From Pandoraea vervacti (GTDB taxonomy: Bacteria > Pseudomonadota > Gammaproteobacteria > Burkholderiales > Burkholderiaceae), in the NCBI RefSeq assembly GCF_000934605.2, contig NZ_CP010897.2:1-64000 (forward strand): 64,000 nt of DNA. The letters are read 5' to 3'. Both the position numbers and the translations under genes were made by a program. The notes below the pieces were generated by a model that searched no databases, had not been told where the DNA came from, and saw nothing but the letters and a program-made list of their open reading frames with translations. Shown in pieces: positions 37,137 through 45,927 of the stretch. The first letter of the stretch is position 1; every line of letters starts with the position of its first letter.

Positions 37137-38103
37137 CATGCCTGACATGCCTGATGCCGGTGTCGGAACGAGCGACCCGCCAGTGTGGCTCGGCAGCCGC
37201 CCTGTCGTGCTGATCGTCGACGATACGCCCGACAATCTGGCGTTTCTCTCGGACACCTTGCAGGCGAACGGTTACGCGGTGCTCGTGGCGCTGAGCGGTG
37301 AGGCCGCACTGAAATGCCTCTCGCGCGTGACGCCCGACGTCGTGTTGCTCGACGCGATGATGCCCGCGATGGACGGCTTCGAGACCTGCACGCGAATCAA
37401 GCAGGAGACGCGGCATGAACACTTGCCGGTGATCTTCATGACCTCGCTCACCGAAAGCGAGCATGTGGTTCGCGGTTTTCGCGTCGGCGGTATCGACTAC
37501 GTGACCAAGCCGGTGCGCCCGGAAGAGGTCTGCGCGAGAATTGGGGCGCACGTCGTGCGCTCACGCGCGCAGTCCTATGCGCAGGCGGCCTTGGCGCTCG
37601 ACGCGAGAGCGGCCGTCATCGTGTCTGCCGATGGCGCCATCCGGTGGCAGAGTCCGCAGGCGGCGCGACAGATTGCGGCGTACGCGAACGGCCCGGCGGG
37701 TGCCATCGAACCGCGCCTGCCCGCCCCGCTGCTGAACTGGTTCGTCGACTGGCTGATGCAGGGAGCCAGAACCGACGTCATGTACGAATTTGCACTCGGC
37801 AACGTTCGCCGCTCCGCGAGCGTCGCTGCCGGGCCGAAGACCGGTGAGTGGATCGTCACGTTGATGGAAGCCGACGATACCGCGTACTGCAACACGCTTG
37901 CCCTGCGCTTCGGTCTGACGGCACGCGAAGCCGAAGTGCTGCTCTGGGTGTCGCGCGGCAAGGCGAACCGCGACATCGGCGACATCCTCGGCATGGCGCC
38001 ACGCACGGTGAACAAACACCTCGAACATCTATTTCAAAAGCTGCATGTTGAGACGCGGGCGACCGCTGCCGCGCTCGCGGTGAAGGCGCTCGATCGGATG
38101 TAG
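37090..38103 (+). CDS. LuxR-family response regulator
   Basis: The 337-residue protein has a receiver domain (VVLIVDDTPDNLAFL, phospho-acceptor in VVLLDAMMPAMDGFE, Lys in DYVTKPVRPEEV), a middle PAS-like or linker region (about residues 165-260) and a C-terminal LuxR helix-turn-helix (FGLTAREAEVLLWVSRGKANRDIGDILGMAPRTVNKHLEHLFQKL). It starts inside the end of the kinase gene (47-base overlap) with AAAGGA upstream, so the two are cotranscribed partners. A short tandem MPDMPDMPD repeat is present near the N-terminus. A likely target is the palindrome at 33567-33586. Confidence 0.9.
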   Translation: MRLTASPAPTLSAMPDMPDMPDAGVGTSDPPVWLGSRPVVLIVDDTPDNLAFLSDTLQANGYAVLVALSGEAALKCLSRVTPDVVLLDAMMPAMDGFETCTRIKQETRHEHLPVIFMTSLTESEHVVRGFRVGGIDYVTKPVRPEEVCARIGAHVVRSRAQSYAQAALALDARAAVIVSADGAIRWQSPQAARQIAAYANGPAGAIEPRLPAPLLNWFVDWLMQGARTDVMYEFALGNVRRSASVAAGPKTGEWIVTLMEADDTAYCNTLALRFGLTAREAEVLLWVSRGKANRDIGDILGMAPRTVNKHLEHLFQKLHVETRATAAALAVKALDRM

Positions 38104-38177
38104 GGGGAATGTAGGTAGAAAAATCATTGGCCGGCCTTCGCGGCATAACTGATTGGCACTACGTCATATATCGGAAC

Positions 38178-38192
38178 AAATACCCGGTATTT
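38178..38192. promoter_or_regulatory. Palindrome upstream of gdhA
   Basis: AAATACCCGGTATTT has perfect seven-base arms AAATACC/GGTATTT around one base and lies 96 bases before the gdhA start codon. It may be an operator. Confidence 0.35.
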
Positions 38193-38287
38193 CCCCTGAT
38201 CTCCATAAATTCCATTCATGTCGCGATCCTAATTGGTGCAAAATACTTTCCCTGCAAAAGAATAAGCACCACCAAAGGGCATCCGAG

Positions 38288-39631
38288 ATGAAATATCCAT
38301 CGCTTGACGACTTTCTGCGCGCGACTGCCGAGCGCAATCCTGGCCAACCGGAGTTCCTGCAAGCTGTCACGGAAGTGATGGATAGTCTCTGGCCATTCAT
38401 TTCACAACACCCGAAGTATGCCGAGCACGGCTTGCTCGACCGTCTTGTCGAACCGGAGCGCACCGTCATGTTCCGTGTTTCGTGGGTCGACGATCATGGC
38501 GACGTGCAGGTCAATCGCGGCTATCGCATTCAGCACAGCTCCGCCATCGGCCCGTACAAGGGCGGCCTGCGCTTTCACCCGTCGGTCAACCTGTCCATCC
38601 TCAAATTCCTCGCCTTCGAGCAAACCTTCAAGAACGCGCTCACGACGCTGCCCATGGGCGGCGGCAAGGGGGGCGCGGACTTCGATCCGAAGGGCAAGAG
38701 CCCCGGTGAAGTCATGCGCTTCTGTCAGGCGTTCGTCACCGAACTCTTTCGCCACGTCGGCAGCGACACGGATGTGCCCGCGGGCGACATCGGCGTGGGC
38801 GGCCGCGAAGTGGGCTTCATGGCCGGCATGATGAAGAAACTGTCGAATCGCGCCGATTGTGTCTTCACCGGCAAGGGGTTGTCCTTCGGCGGTTCGCTGA
38901 TTCGTCCGGAAGCGACCGGTTACGGCACCGTCTACTTTGCCGAAGAGATGCTCAAACAATCGGGCCGCAGCTTCGACGGTCTGCGCGTGAGCGTGTCCGG
39001 CTCCGGCAACGTCGCCCAATACGCCGTCGAGAAAGCAATGGCACTCGGCGCGAAGGTCGTCACCGTGTCCGACTCGAGCGGCACCATCGTCGATGAAGAC
39101 GGCTTTACGCCCGAGAAGCTCGCCGAGCTGATGGACGTGAAGAACCACCACTACGGACGCGTGAGCGATTACGCCAAACGCACCGGCAGCCAGTTCCTCG
39201 CCGGTGAGCGCCCGTGGCATATTCCGGTCGATGTCGCACTGCCCTGCGCCACGCAGAACGAACTCGACGCCGACGACGCCCAAACGCTCATCCGAAACGG
39301 CGTGATCTGTGTGGCGGAAGGCGCCAACATGCCGTCGACCAACGAAGCCGCCAAGCGCTTCGAAAGCCAGGGCATTCTTTACGCGCCGGGCAAGGCGAGT
39401 AACGCGGGCGGTGTCGCGACGTCAGGGCTCGAGATGAGCCAGAACGCCATGCGCATCTCGTGGCCGCGTGAGGAAGTCGATGCGCGTTTGCACGACATCA
39501 TGCGCAGCATTCACGAAGTCTGTCTGCAACACGGCCGTCGCGCGGACGGGTCGGTGAGCTACGTCAACGGCGCGAACGTCGCGGGCTTTGTGAAGGTGGC
39601 CGACGCGATGCTTGCGCAAGGGGTTATCTGA
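38288..39631 (+). CDS. gdhA: NADP-type glutamate dehydrogenase
   Basis: This enzyme makes glutamate from 2-oxoglutarate and ammonia with NAD(P)H. The start at ATG 38288 (MKYPSLDDFLRAT) follows AAAGGG; the frame is open further upstream but without similarity. The 447-residue length matches the hexameric NADP-GDH class. Visible: YRIQHSSAIGPYKGGLRFHPSVN, catalytic PMGGGKGGADFDPKG, PAGDIGVGGREVGFM, Rossmann SGSGNVAQYAVEKA and the end VNGANVAGFVKVADAM. Its position after the amide operon and its two-component system suggests that it assimilates the released ammonia. Confidence 0.95.
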   Translation: MKYPSLDDFLRATAERNPGQPEFLQAVTEVMDSLWPFISQHPKYAEHGLLDRLVEPERTVMFRVSWVDDHGDVQVNRGYRIQHSSAIGPYKGGLRFHPSVNLSILKFLAFEQTFKNALTTLPMGGGKGGADFDPKGKSPGEVMRFCQAFVTELFRHVGSDTDVPAGDIGVGGREVGFMAGMMKKLSNRADCVFTGKGLSFGGSLIRPEATGYGTVYFAEEMLKQSGRSFDGLRVSVSGSGNVAQYAVEKAMALGAKVVTVSDSSGTIVDEDGFTPEKLAELMDVKNHHYGRVSDYAKRTGSQFLAGERPWHIPVDVALPCATQNELDADDAQTLIRNGVICVAEGANMPSTNEAAKRFESQGILYAPGKASNAGGVATSGLEMSQNAMRISWPREEVDARLHDIMRSIHEVCLQHGRRADGSVSYVNGANVAGFVKVADAMLAQGVI

Positions 39632-39649
39632 GCGGGACGGGTATCGGGC

Positions 39650-41779
39650 TCACGCGCCCGATTTCATCAGTCGCCAGAATGTCGTCCGGCTAATGCCAAG
39701 TGCGCGCGCCGCGCTCGCGCGATTGCCGCCACACGCCTGCAGCGCGGCGAGGGCGGCGTCTCGCGTAACGACATCGCGGCGACTGACGTCTTCGTTGCTG
39801 GCCTCGTGCTGCGCTTCGCCACCCGCTTCGCCACCCGCTTTGCCGCCCGCTTCTCCGCCCGCTTCTCCGCCCGCCGTGCGGCGTGGCCCGAGACGCAACA
39901 ATTCCGGGAACACCTCGTGCAAGGTTTGTGTGTGACGCGCGACATCGTTGTCGAGGTAGATCGCCGCGCGTGCGAGCAGGTTCTCCAGCTCACGCACGTT
40001 GCCGGGCCAGTCGTAATGATCGAACAGCGGCGAGAGTGCTTCGAGAATGGCCTTCGACGCCCGCGTATCCAGTCCGTATTGCGTGGCGTTTCTGGCCAGT
40101 AGCGTCCTGGCCAACAGACGAATGTCGCCGCGCCGTTCCCGCAGCGCGGGCAACGTCACCTGCAATAGATTCAGACGGAAATACAGGTCGGCGCGAAAAC
40201 GCCCTTGCGCGACCAGTGCGTTCAGATCGCGGTGAGTGGCGGCGATTACGCGAACGTCCACCGGCACTGGACGCCCCGACCCCAGCCGCATGACCTCGCG
40301 CTCCTGCAAGACGCGCAGCAGCCGGCTTTGCATCGCGGCGGGCATCTCGCCGATCTCGTCGAGAAAGATCGTGCCGGTATGCGCGATCTCGAAAAGCCCC
40401 GCCTTCCCGCCACGACGCGCGCCGGTGAACGCGCCCTCGTCGTGCCCGAACAGCTCGCTCTCGATCAACCCTTCCGGCAACGCGGCGCAGTTGAACGCGA
40501 CGAAGGGATTGCCGCGTCGCGCGCTCGCGTTGTGGATGCCTTGTGCGACCAGTTCCTTGCCTGTGCCGCTCTCGCCGGTGAGGAGCACGGTTGCGTCGTG
40601 CAACGCCCCCGTGCCCGCCAGACGCCGCACCTTGCCGATCTGCGGCGAATCACCGACCAGTTCGGCAAGCTCATGCTTCGCCACGAGGTGCTTCGGGCGC
40701 TGAGTCGTGCGCAGCGAGCGGTCGATGCGCTGCGCCATCTGCGCGTCCTGCACCGTCGCCACGGCGCCCAAGCGCATGCCGTACTCGTAGATCGGCACGC
40801 AACTGACAATGAACGCACGTCCATCGATATGTTCGAGCCGCTCTTCGATCGCGATGCCGCTCTCGGACAGCTCGCGCAACATTGGCCCGAGCTTGCGTGT
40901 GAGTTCGATCTGGCGTGCGCCCGGTGTGGCAACCCGCCCGTCATCCACGCCCAGCAGCGTGAGCATGGCGGGATTGACCGCTTCTAGCTGGCCGTGCTCG
41001 TCGAATGCCGCGACACCGTCGCGCATGTGCGCCACGATGGTGTTCAGACGCATGCGCTTCGATTCTTTCTCGCGACTCACGCGCGCAAGCTCCACGGAGC
41101 GCTCGAACGCTTCCTCCACCGCGCCGAGCGAATACAGGAAGACGTGTTCCAGCCCCGCCTGCTGCGCGAAATCGCATGCCATGCCCGGACCGATGATGAC
41201 CTTGCAGCCCTGTGCGGCGAGCGTGTCGACGGCATGCTGCACTTCGTCCACCGAGCGATACGCACGCTGACGAATCTGAATCTTCAGCAACTGCCCGAGA
41301 TCGTCCAGCTCGCGCGAGACCGTCTCGTGCAGCACCAGTCCCAGGGGTTGGTCCGGCCACGTGGTCGTCGCGCGGGTGATAGCGCTGAGCACGTCGAAGC
41401 CATTGACCTTCACGGTGACGACGGGCACCGACAGGTTCTCGCGCAGATATGCCCCGTTCGATCCGGCGGCCAGCACCACATCGACCGCGCCCGATTCCAC
41501 GTACGACTGCAATGCGCTCACCGCTGCGCCGTAGCCTTCGCGTACGGAATAAAACCGTGCGCGGTCGGTATATCGCGGCGCGAGCGTCTCGCAAAGGGTC
41601 TGCAAGCGGCTGATGCTCACCAGTGCTATGCCCGGGCGACGTGCGCGGGGATCGGACGGCGTGGAGGCCGCGCCACGGGCGTCCATGGCAAGTGGCGGCG
41701 GCGTGCCGGAAAGGCTGGCGGGCATGACGACTGTCTCCGGAAGGCGCCACTCAGTGCGGGCGGCGCCGAAACGTTTCAT
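39650..41779 (-). CDS. prpR: PrpR-type sigma-54-dependent activator
   Basis: The protein activates sigma-54 promoters in response to a small ligand, classically 2-methylcitrate for PrpR. From ATG 41779 (MKRFGAARTEWRLPE) it has about 709 residues: PrpR N-terminal sensor (ALVSISRLQTLCETLAPRY... to about 240), a PAS domain (about 245-360), AAA+ core with Walker A GESGTGKELVAQGIH, GAFTGA loop motif EGAFTGARRGG, Walker B TIFLDEIGEMPAAMQ, and a C-terminal Fis-type HTH (AALQACGGNRASAARALGISRTTFWRLMKSG). A GGEAGG-type tandem linker precedes the HTH. It is divergent from the lyase at 41988. Confidence 0.9.
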   Translation of the reverse strand: MKRFGAARTEWRLPETVVMPASLSGTPPPLAMDARGAASTPSDPRARRPGIALVSISRLQTLCETLAPRYTDRARFYSVREGYGAAVSALQSYVESGAVDVVLAAGSNGAYLRENLSVPVVTVKVNGFDVLSAITRATTTWPDQPLGLVLHETVSRELDDLGQLLKIQIRQRAYRSVDEVQHAVDTLAAQGCKVIIGPGMACDFAQQAGLEHVFLYSLGAVEEAFERSVELARVSREKESKRMRLNTIVAHMRDGVAAFDEHGQLEAVNPAMLTLLGVDDGRVATPGARQIELTRKLGPMLRELSESGIAIEERLEHIDGRAFIVSCVPIYEYGMRLGAVATVQDAQMAQRIDRSLRTTQRPKHLVAKHELAELVGDSPQIGKVRRLAGTGALHDATVLLTGESGTGKELVAQGIHNASARRGNPFVAFNCAALPEGLIESELFGHDEGAFTGARRGGKAGLFEIAHTGTIFLDEIGEMPAAMQSRLLRVLQEREVMRLGSGRPVPVDVRVIAATHRDLNALVAQGRFRADLYFRLNLLQVTLPALRERRGDIRLLARTLLARNATQYGLDTRASKAILEALSPLFDHYDWPGNVRELENLLARAAIYLDNDVARHTQTLHEVFPELLRLGPRRTAGGEAGGEAGGKAGGEAGGEAQHEASNEDVSRRDVVTRDAALAALQACGGNRASAARALGISRTTFWRLMKSGA

Positions 41780-41826
41780 GCCACCGTTTCCGGTGCGTTT
41801 CAGTAGCGTTTCATGAAACGTTTCAT
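41768..41826. promoter_or_regulatory. Two copies of a GAAACGTTTCAT palindrome
   Basis: GAAACGTTTCAT occurs at 41768-41779, covering the prpR start codon, and at 41815-41826; the second is part of the perfect palindrome ATGAAACGTTTCAT (41813-41826). CGTTTCATGAAACG overlaps it at 41807-41820. The upper copy lies about 105 bases before the sigma-54 promoter, suiting an enhancer-type PrpR site; the lower one could allow autorepression. Confidence 0.6.
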
Positions 41827-41928
41827 CTGCAATGCGTGAATTCTGCCACATCCGCAGTCAACGGGCTGTCCAGCGCAAGTTGCTGATTCGACGGCGCATT
41901 TTTCGACGATCTCAAGTCGCACGGTAGC

Positions 41929-41944
41929 TGGCATGCGGATTGCG
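41929..41944 (+). promoter_or_regulatory. Sigma-54 (-24/-12) promoter
   Basis: TGGCATGCGGATTGCG fits the TGGCAyr-N4-TTGCw consensus with exact spacing. It lies 44 bases before the lyase start codon, next to a PrpR-type activator gene. Confidence 0.75.
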
Positions 41945-41987
41945 AACAGGGTCTGCATTGACCGATAACTCACAGGAGACAGGACTC

Positions 41988-42869
41988 ATGACCACCGCAA
42001 CTGCACAACGCCGTGCCGAATTTCGCCGCAAGGTCGAGGCCCGTCAGGGCTTGCTCGTGCCGGGCGCCTTCAATGCGCTTTCGGCGCGCGTCATCGAAGA
42101 CGCCGGTTTCGAAGCGCTTTATCTCACGGGCGCGGGCGTGACCAACATGTCGCTCGGCCTGCCCGATCTGGCGTTCGTCGGGCTGGCGGAGATGGCCGAG
42201 CACACCGCCCGCGTGCGCGACGCCGTGTCGCTGCCGATCGTCGTCGACGCCGACACGGGCTTCGGCAATGCATTGAACGTGCGCCACGCCGTGCGCGTGC
42301 TCGAGCGCAGCGGCGCCGATGCCATCCAGTTCGAGGATCAGGTGTTGCCCAAGAAGTGCGGCCACTTCAACGGCAAGGCCGTGATCGGCGCCGGCGAGAT
42401 GGTCGGCAAGATTCGCGCTGCGCTCGACGCACGTGAAGACGGCAATCTGCAGATCATCGCGCGCACGGACGCGGCCGCGCTCGACGGGATCGAGGCTGCC
42501 ATCGAACGCGGCCATCGCTTTATCGAAGCCGGGGCCGACATTCTTTTCATCGAAGCGACGGAAACGCTGTCGGATATCGAACGCCTGCCCGCGTTGTTCG
42601 AGCGTCCGCAACTCATCAATATCGTCATCGGCGGAAAGACCCCGACGCAATCGCAGCCGCGTCTGGCCGAACTCGGCTACGGCATCGTGCTGTATGCGAA
42701 CGCCGCGCTGCAAAGCGCCGTGCTCGGCATGCAAAAAGCGCTGGGCGCGCTGCGCGATAGCGGACGTCTGGATGAAGACCCCTCGCTGGTGGCGCCGTTC
42801 GCGGAGCGCCAGCGTCTGGTGAACAAGCCGTTCTACGACGCGCTGGACAAGCAATACGCGGCCGACTGA
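41988..42869 (+). CDS. Isocitrate lyase/PEP mutase-family lyase
   Basis: The 293-residue TIM-barrel protein starts at ATG 41988 with AGGAGAC upstream. It has GAFNALSARVIEDAGFEALYLTGAG, the metal-binding VVDADTGFGNALNV, the Cys-bearing flexible loop EDQVLPKKCGHFNGK, and ARTDAAAL. The KKCGH loop is characteristic of lyases acting on 2-hydroxy di/tricarboxylates (methylisocitrate, dimethylmalate) rather than PEP mutase. It is less similar to classical PrpB, and no prpC or acnD follows, so the substrate is uncertain: methylisocitrate-like, dimethylmalate-like or oxaloacetate. Control by the divergent PrpR-type protein through sigma-54 is strongly suggested. Confidence 0.82.
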   Translation: MTTATAQRRAEFRRKVEARQGLLVPGAFNALSARVIEDAGFEALYLTGAGVTNMSLGLPDLAFVGLAEMAEHTARVRDAVSLPIVVDADTGFGNALNVRHAVRVLERSGADAIQFEDQVLPKKCGHFNGKAVIGAGEMVGKIRAALDAREDGNLQIIARTDAAALDGIEAAIERGHRFIEAGADILFIEATETLSDIERLPALFERPQLINIVIGGKTPTQSQPRLAELGYGIVLYANAALQSAVLGMQKALGALRDSGRLDEDPSLVAPFAERQRLVNKPFYDALDKQYAAD

Positions 42870-43272
42870 GGACAACGACGTTGCCGCCAGCGCTTGAAAT
42901 ACCGCAGGCGCCCCCGTTTACCTGAAGATACCGGAGACGCGCGGTCGCAAATTCGACTGACGAAGCGACGGCTCGGCGCGGTGGGGGGATGGGGATTGGG
43001 CAATGTCCCATCTCGCCATGAGGGAGTGCCCCCGCATGCGCCCGGAATCCAAAGGCCGCAGGTCTGTATCGCAAAGAAGGGCGTGAAATGGGTGACAGCA
43101 TGGGGCTTCCATCGCGAATACGCGGAATACGTGGAATACGTGCTATCGCCGCTCCGCCACGCCAGCACGTCCAGCGCATCGAACGGATCGAATGCATCGA
43201 ATGCATCGAATGCGGCGCGCGGGAAATGAGGGGCGGTGGATCGTGTCCTTCGTTGTTACGGAGACTGCTTGC
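42870..43272. other. Non-coding spacer with short tandem repeats
   Basis: No convincing gene is seen. Two short direct-repeat patches occur: GAATACGcG/GAATACGTG units around 43112-43142, and ATCGAATGC units (nine to ten bases, four copies) around 43178-43213. They are far too short for a CRISPR array. Confidence 0.5.
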
Positions 43273-43809
43273 ATGTTGTTGTCTTCCATCCCGGAACTCA
43301 GTCTCGTCGTGCCCTCGGATATGGACGAGGCGTCTCGCGCCAGCGCGACGCCCGACATCGCGCAAGATCTCGCGGGCGTCGTCAACTTCACTGAACCGCT
43401 CGGTCCCCTGCCTTTCCCGCCAGTGCCGCCGGATCCGGACACGGCTTTTCGATTCCAGTCGGACTTTCTTGGCCTGAGCGAAGACTTGTCCGCCGACATC
43501 GTGATGCACTGGGCGAGGGCCGTGCAGCGCGGCGGCGGCACGCCGCAATGGCGGGCCTTTGTCGCGCAATGGCAGCAGACGATGCCCGGCCAGCATAAGC
43601 GCTACGCGCTGTTCCGGCTGCTGATTCATCGCTTCGGGCAACTCGATCCGCGCTTGCGGCTTCCCGCGCTGGCTTGCTTTCTGGCGGACGGACCGCAGGG
43701 GCATGCCGCCGTGCAGCGCCACTGGCAGCGGATCGGGCTGGGCAAATTCGCGCGTGGACAGTGGCCGACGGTGCAGCGAATGCTGCGGGAGGCGGGATTG
43801 CTGCGGTGA
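43273..43809 (+). CDS. Hypothetical protein
   Basis: The 178-residue protein from ATG 43273 (MLLSSIPELSLVVPSDMDEA) follows GGAGA; the frame is open upstream to 43192 through the tandem repeats, which is unlikely to be translated. The N-terminal 60 residues are Pro-rich and acidic. The C-terminal half is basic and helical (WRAFVAQWQQTMPGQHKRYALFRLLIHRFGQ... RGQWPTVQRMLREAGLLR). I do not recognise a family. It ends 108 bases before the tRNA-Leu on the opposite strand. Confidence 0.55.
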   Translation: MLLSSIPELSLVVPSDMDEASRASATPDIAQDLAGVVNFTEPLGPLPFPPVPPDPDTAFRFQSDFLGLSEDLSADIVMHWARAVQRGGGTPQWRAFVAQWQQTMPGQHKRYALFRLLIHRFGQLDPRLRLPALACFLADGPQGHAAVQRHWQRIGLGKFARGQWPTVQRMLREAGLLR

Positions 43810-43879
43810 GACGGCGACGGGGCCGGCGGAAGGGGGCGGGGCGAAGCCTTTGCGCTGGGGAAAAACGAAAAACGAAAAA

Positions 43880-43905
43880 GGCAGAAGACCTTTCGATCTT
43901 CTGCC
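43880..43905 (-). terminator. Terminator of tRNA-Leu
   Basis: On the minus strand, GGCAGAAGA / TCTTCTGCC forms a nine-base stem followed by TTTTTCGTTTTT. It lies 12 bases after the tRNA 3' end. Confidence 0.88.
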
Positions 43906-43916
43906 TTCTGAAACCT

Positions 43917-44001
43917 TGGTGCCGACGGCGAGACTCGAACTCGCACAGCTTTCGCCACTACCCCCTCAAGATAGCGTGTCTACCAATTTCACCACGTCGG
44001 C
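43917..44001 (-). tRNA. tRNA-Leu (anticodon GAG)
   Basis: The 85-base minus-strand sequence starts GCCGACG and ends CGTCGGC plus A-CCA, giving a complete acceptor stem with an encoded CCA. The anticodon arm is CTATC-TTGAGGG-GGTAG, so the anticodon is GAG and it reads CUC/CUU. A long variable arm and the T arm GCGAG-TTCGAGT-CTCGC are present, as in class II tRNAs. Confidence 0.96.
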
Positions 44002-44022
44002 TTTGTCCCGCAAGGGAGCGCG

Positions 44023-44051
44023 ATTGTAACGGGAAAATTATCAGGCGGCAA
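44023..44051 (-). promoter_or_regulatory. tRNA-Leu promoter
   Basis: On the minus strand, TTGCCG (44051-44046), a 17-base spacer and TACAAT (44028-44023) precede the tRNA by 21 bases. The GC-rich discriminator GCGCTCCC that follows is typical of stable-RNA promoters. Confidence 0.65.
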
Positions 44052-45927
44052 GCCGTTGCGAGCCGCCGACCACCGTCAGCGCGGGCGTGTGCGGGCTCCC
44101 GAAGCCGTGCGCGCCGGCGTGATGGCCTTCCCGAAGGCGGAAGCGCGCCACCGTCTCCGCCAGCATGCGAGCCTGCTCGCTGAGCATCGCCGATGCCGCC
44201 GCCGACTCTTCCACCAGTGCCGCGTTTTGTTGCGTCGCCTGATCCATTTCCGACACTGACCGGTCGATCTGGCTGATGCCCGCGCTTTGCTCGGTCATCG
44301 CGCCGTGAATCTCGCTCACCAGACGTTGTACACGCGCGATGCCGTCCACGATCTCGTTCATTGTCGTGCCCGCCGCCTGCACGCGCTCCGTGCCGCTTTT
44401 CACGTTTTGGACTGACGTCTCGATCAGCGCCTTGATTTCCTGTGCCGCCGCCGCGCTGCGTTGCGCCAGCGTTCGGACTTCACCGGCGACCACGGCGAAG
44501 CCGCGTCCCTGCTCGCCGGCCCGCGCGGCTTCGACCGCAGCGTTGAGCGCGAGGATGTTCGTCTGGAAGGCGATGCCGTCGATCACGCTGATGATCTCCG
44601 TAATGCGTTCCGACGATTGCGTGATGGCGGCCATCGTCCCGACCGCATCGGTGACGACTTGACCGCCACGTGCAGCCGCCGCGCTGGCGTCGTTGGCCAG
44701 GCGTGTCGCATGCTCGGCGGTGTCGGCCGTTTGCCTGACGCTCGATGTCAGCTCGGTGAGGGCCGACGACGTCTCCTGCAACGACCCGGCGGATGCCTCC
44801 GTGCGCTGCGACAGGTCGCGGTTGCCCATCTCGATCTCGCTCGTGGCGGAGGTCATCGACGACACGCCCGTGCGTACGTCGAGCATCACCGTGCTGATCT
44901 TGTCGACGAACGCGTTGAAGGACTTCGAGATCTGCGCCACTTCGTCGTGGCCGGTGACGTCCAGACGCTGCGTCATGTCGCCGTCGCCCGAGCCGATGGT
45001 GTCCATGGCGTCGCGCACGATCGACAGGCGCTTGAAGGCGCGGGAGGTGAAGATGGAGGCGATCAGCAGCGCCGCGAGCGTGAGCACGACCAGGGTCACG
45101 ATGGTGGCTGTCAGCACGTGCGTGAGGCCCGAGGTGGCTTCCGCACGGTCGAGTGCGACGACCAGATACCAGTCTGTACCCGGAATGCGCTTGGCCTTGA
45201 GCAGCTTGAGGGCGCCGGACAGTTCCATCGATACCGGTGCGGCGCCGTCGGCGGCCATGCCAGCCAGCGAGTCGGCCGTGAGCGTCGGCGAGACATCGGT
45301 GGAGGGCTTGAGCGAATACTTGCTGTCCGGGTGAGCGATCACCTGCCCGTCGCTGGCGACCACGAGCGCGAGGCTCGACGGCGTGGGATGCACGGCCTTG
45401 ATGATGTCCTGCACCCCGGTGAGCGCCACCGCGCCGCTGATGGCCCCGATCGTCTGGCCGTCGCGCACGAGCGGTGCGGTGAAGGCGACGTAGGGAATGC
45501 CCGTCGACGAGTCGCCGTAGGGTTTCGTGACCGTCAGCTTGCCGGCCGCCACTGCGCTCTTGTACCAGGGGCGGGCGGTCGGGTCGTAGTCCGCCGGGGT
45601 AGGCGCAGTGGAAAAGAAGGTCTTGTCCGACCAGCCGATGCTGGTGATCGGGAAGTCGTTGGTCTTGCCCATGAGCTTCACAAGCCCACCCGGGTCGCCT
45701 TTCTCGACGACTTGCGACGTCGCCACGACGGCCTGCGCCTTGTCGGCGGACCAGCGCTCGACGGTGCCTGCATTACCGGTGGCCACGGCCGAGAGCGTGT
45801 GCTCGATGCTTGACATCATGCTGTCGCGCACGATCACGTAGGTCGTAACGCCTGAGAGGATCAGCGCGCCCACGACCGTCAGGCAGGTGATGAGCAGAAT
45901 CCGGGTTCGCAACGAAGTGACTTTCAT
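44041..45927 (-). CDS. Methyl-accepting chemotaxis protein
   Basis: This inner-membrane receptor signals through CheW/CheA. The 628-residue protein has an N-terminal membrane helix (ILLITCLTVVGALILSGVTTYVIV), a periplasmic double-Cache sensor (about residues 35-275; PWYKSAVAAGKLTVTKPYGDSSTG and AISGAVALTGVQDIIKAVHP), a second membrane helix (TATIVTLVVLTLAALLIASIF), a HAMP domain, and a cytoplasmic signalling domain with the hairpin tip EQGRGFAVVAGEVRTLAQRSAAAAQEIK. The ligand is unknown; dCache receptors often bind amino or organic acids. A possible flagellar-class promoter lies upstream at 46044-46072. Confidence 0.93.
   Translation of the reverse strand: MKVTSLRTRILLITCLTVVGALILSGVTTYVIVRDSMMSSIEHTLSAVATGNAGTVERWSADKAQAVVATSQVVEKGDPGGLVKLMGKTNDFPITSIGWSDKTFFSTAPTPADYDPTARPWYKSAVAAGKLTVTKPYGDSSTGIPYVAFTAPLVRDGQTIGAISGAVALTGVQDIIKAVHPTPSSLALVVASDGQVIAHPDSKYSLKPSTDVSPTLTADSLAGMAADGAAPVSMELSGALKLLKAKRIPGTDWYLVVALDRAEATSGLTHVLTATIVTLVVLTLAALLIASIFTSRAFKRLSIVRDAMDTIGSGDGDMTQRLDVTGHDEVAQISKSFNAFVDKISTVMLDVRTGVSSMTSATSEIEMGNRDLSQRTEASAGSLQETSSALTELTSSVRQTADTAEHATRLANDASAAAARGGQVVTDAVGTMAAITQSSERITEIISVIDGIAFQTNILALNAAVEAARAGEQGRGFAVVAGEVRTLAQRSAAAAQEIKALIETSVQNVKSGTERVQAAGTTMNEIVDGIARVQRLVSEIHGAMTEQSAGISQIDRSVSEMDQATQQNAALVEESAAASAMLSEQARMLAETVARFRLREGHHAGAHGFGSPHTPALTVVGGSQRLAA

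Noticed and set aside
43112..43213. Short tandem repeats suggesting a CRISPR array
   Set aside because: Units are 9-10 bases without spacers, so they are simple repeats.
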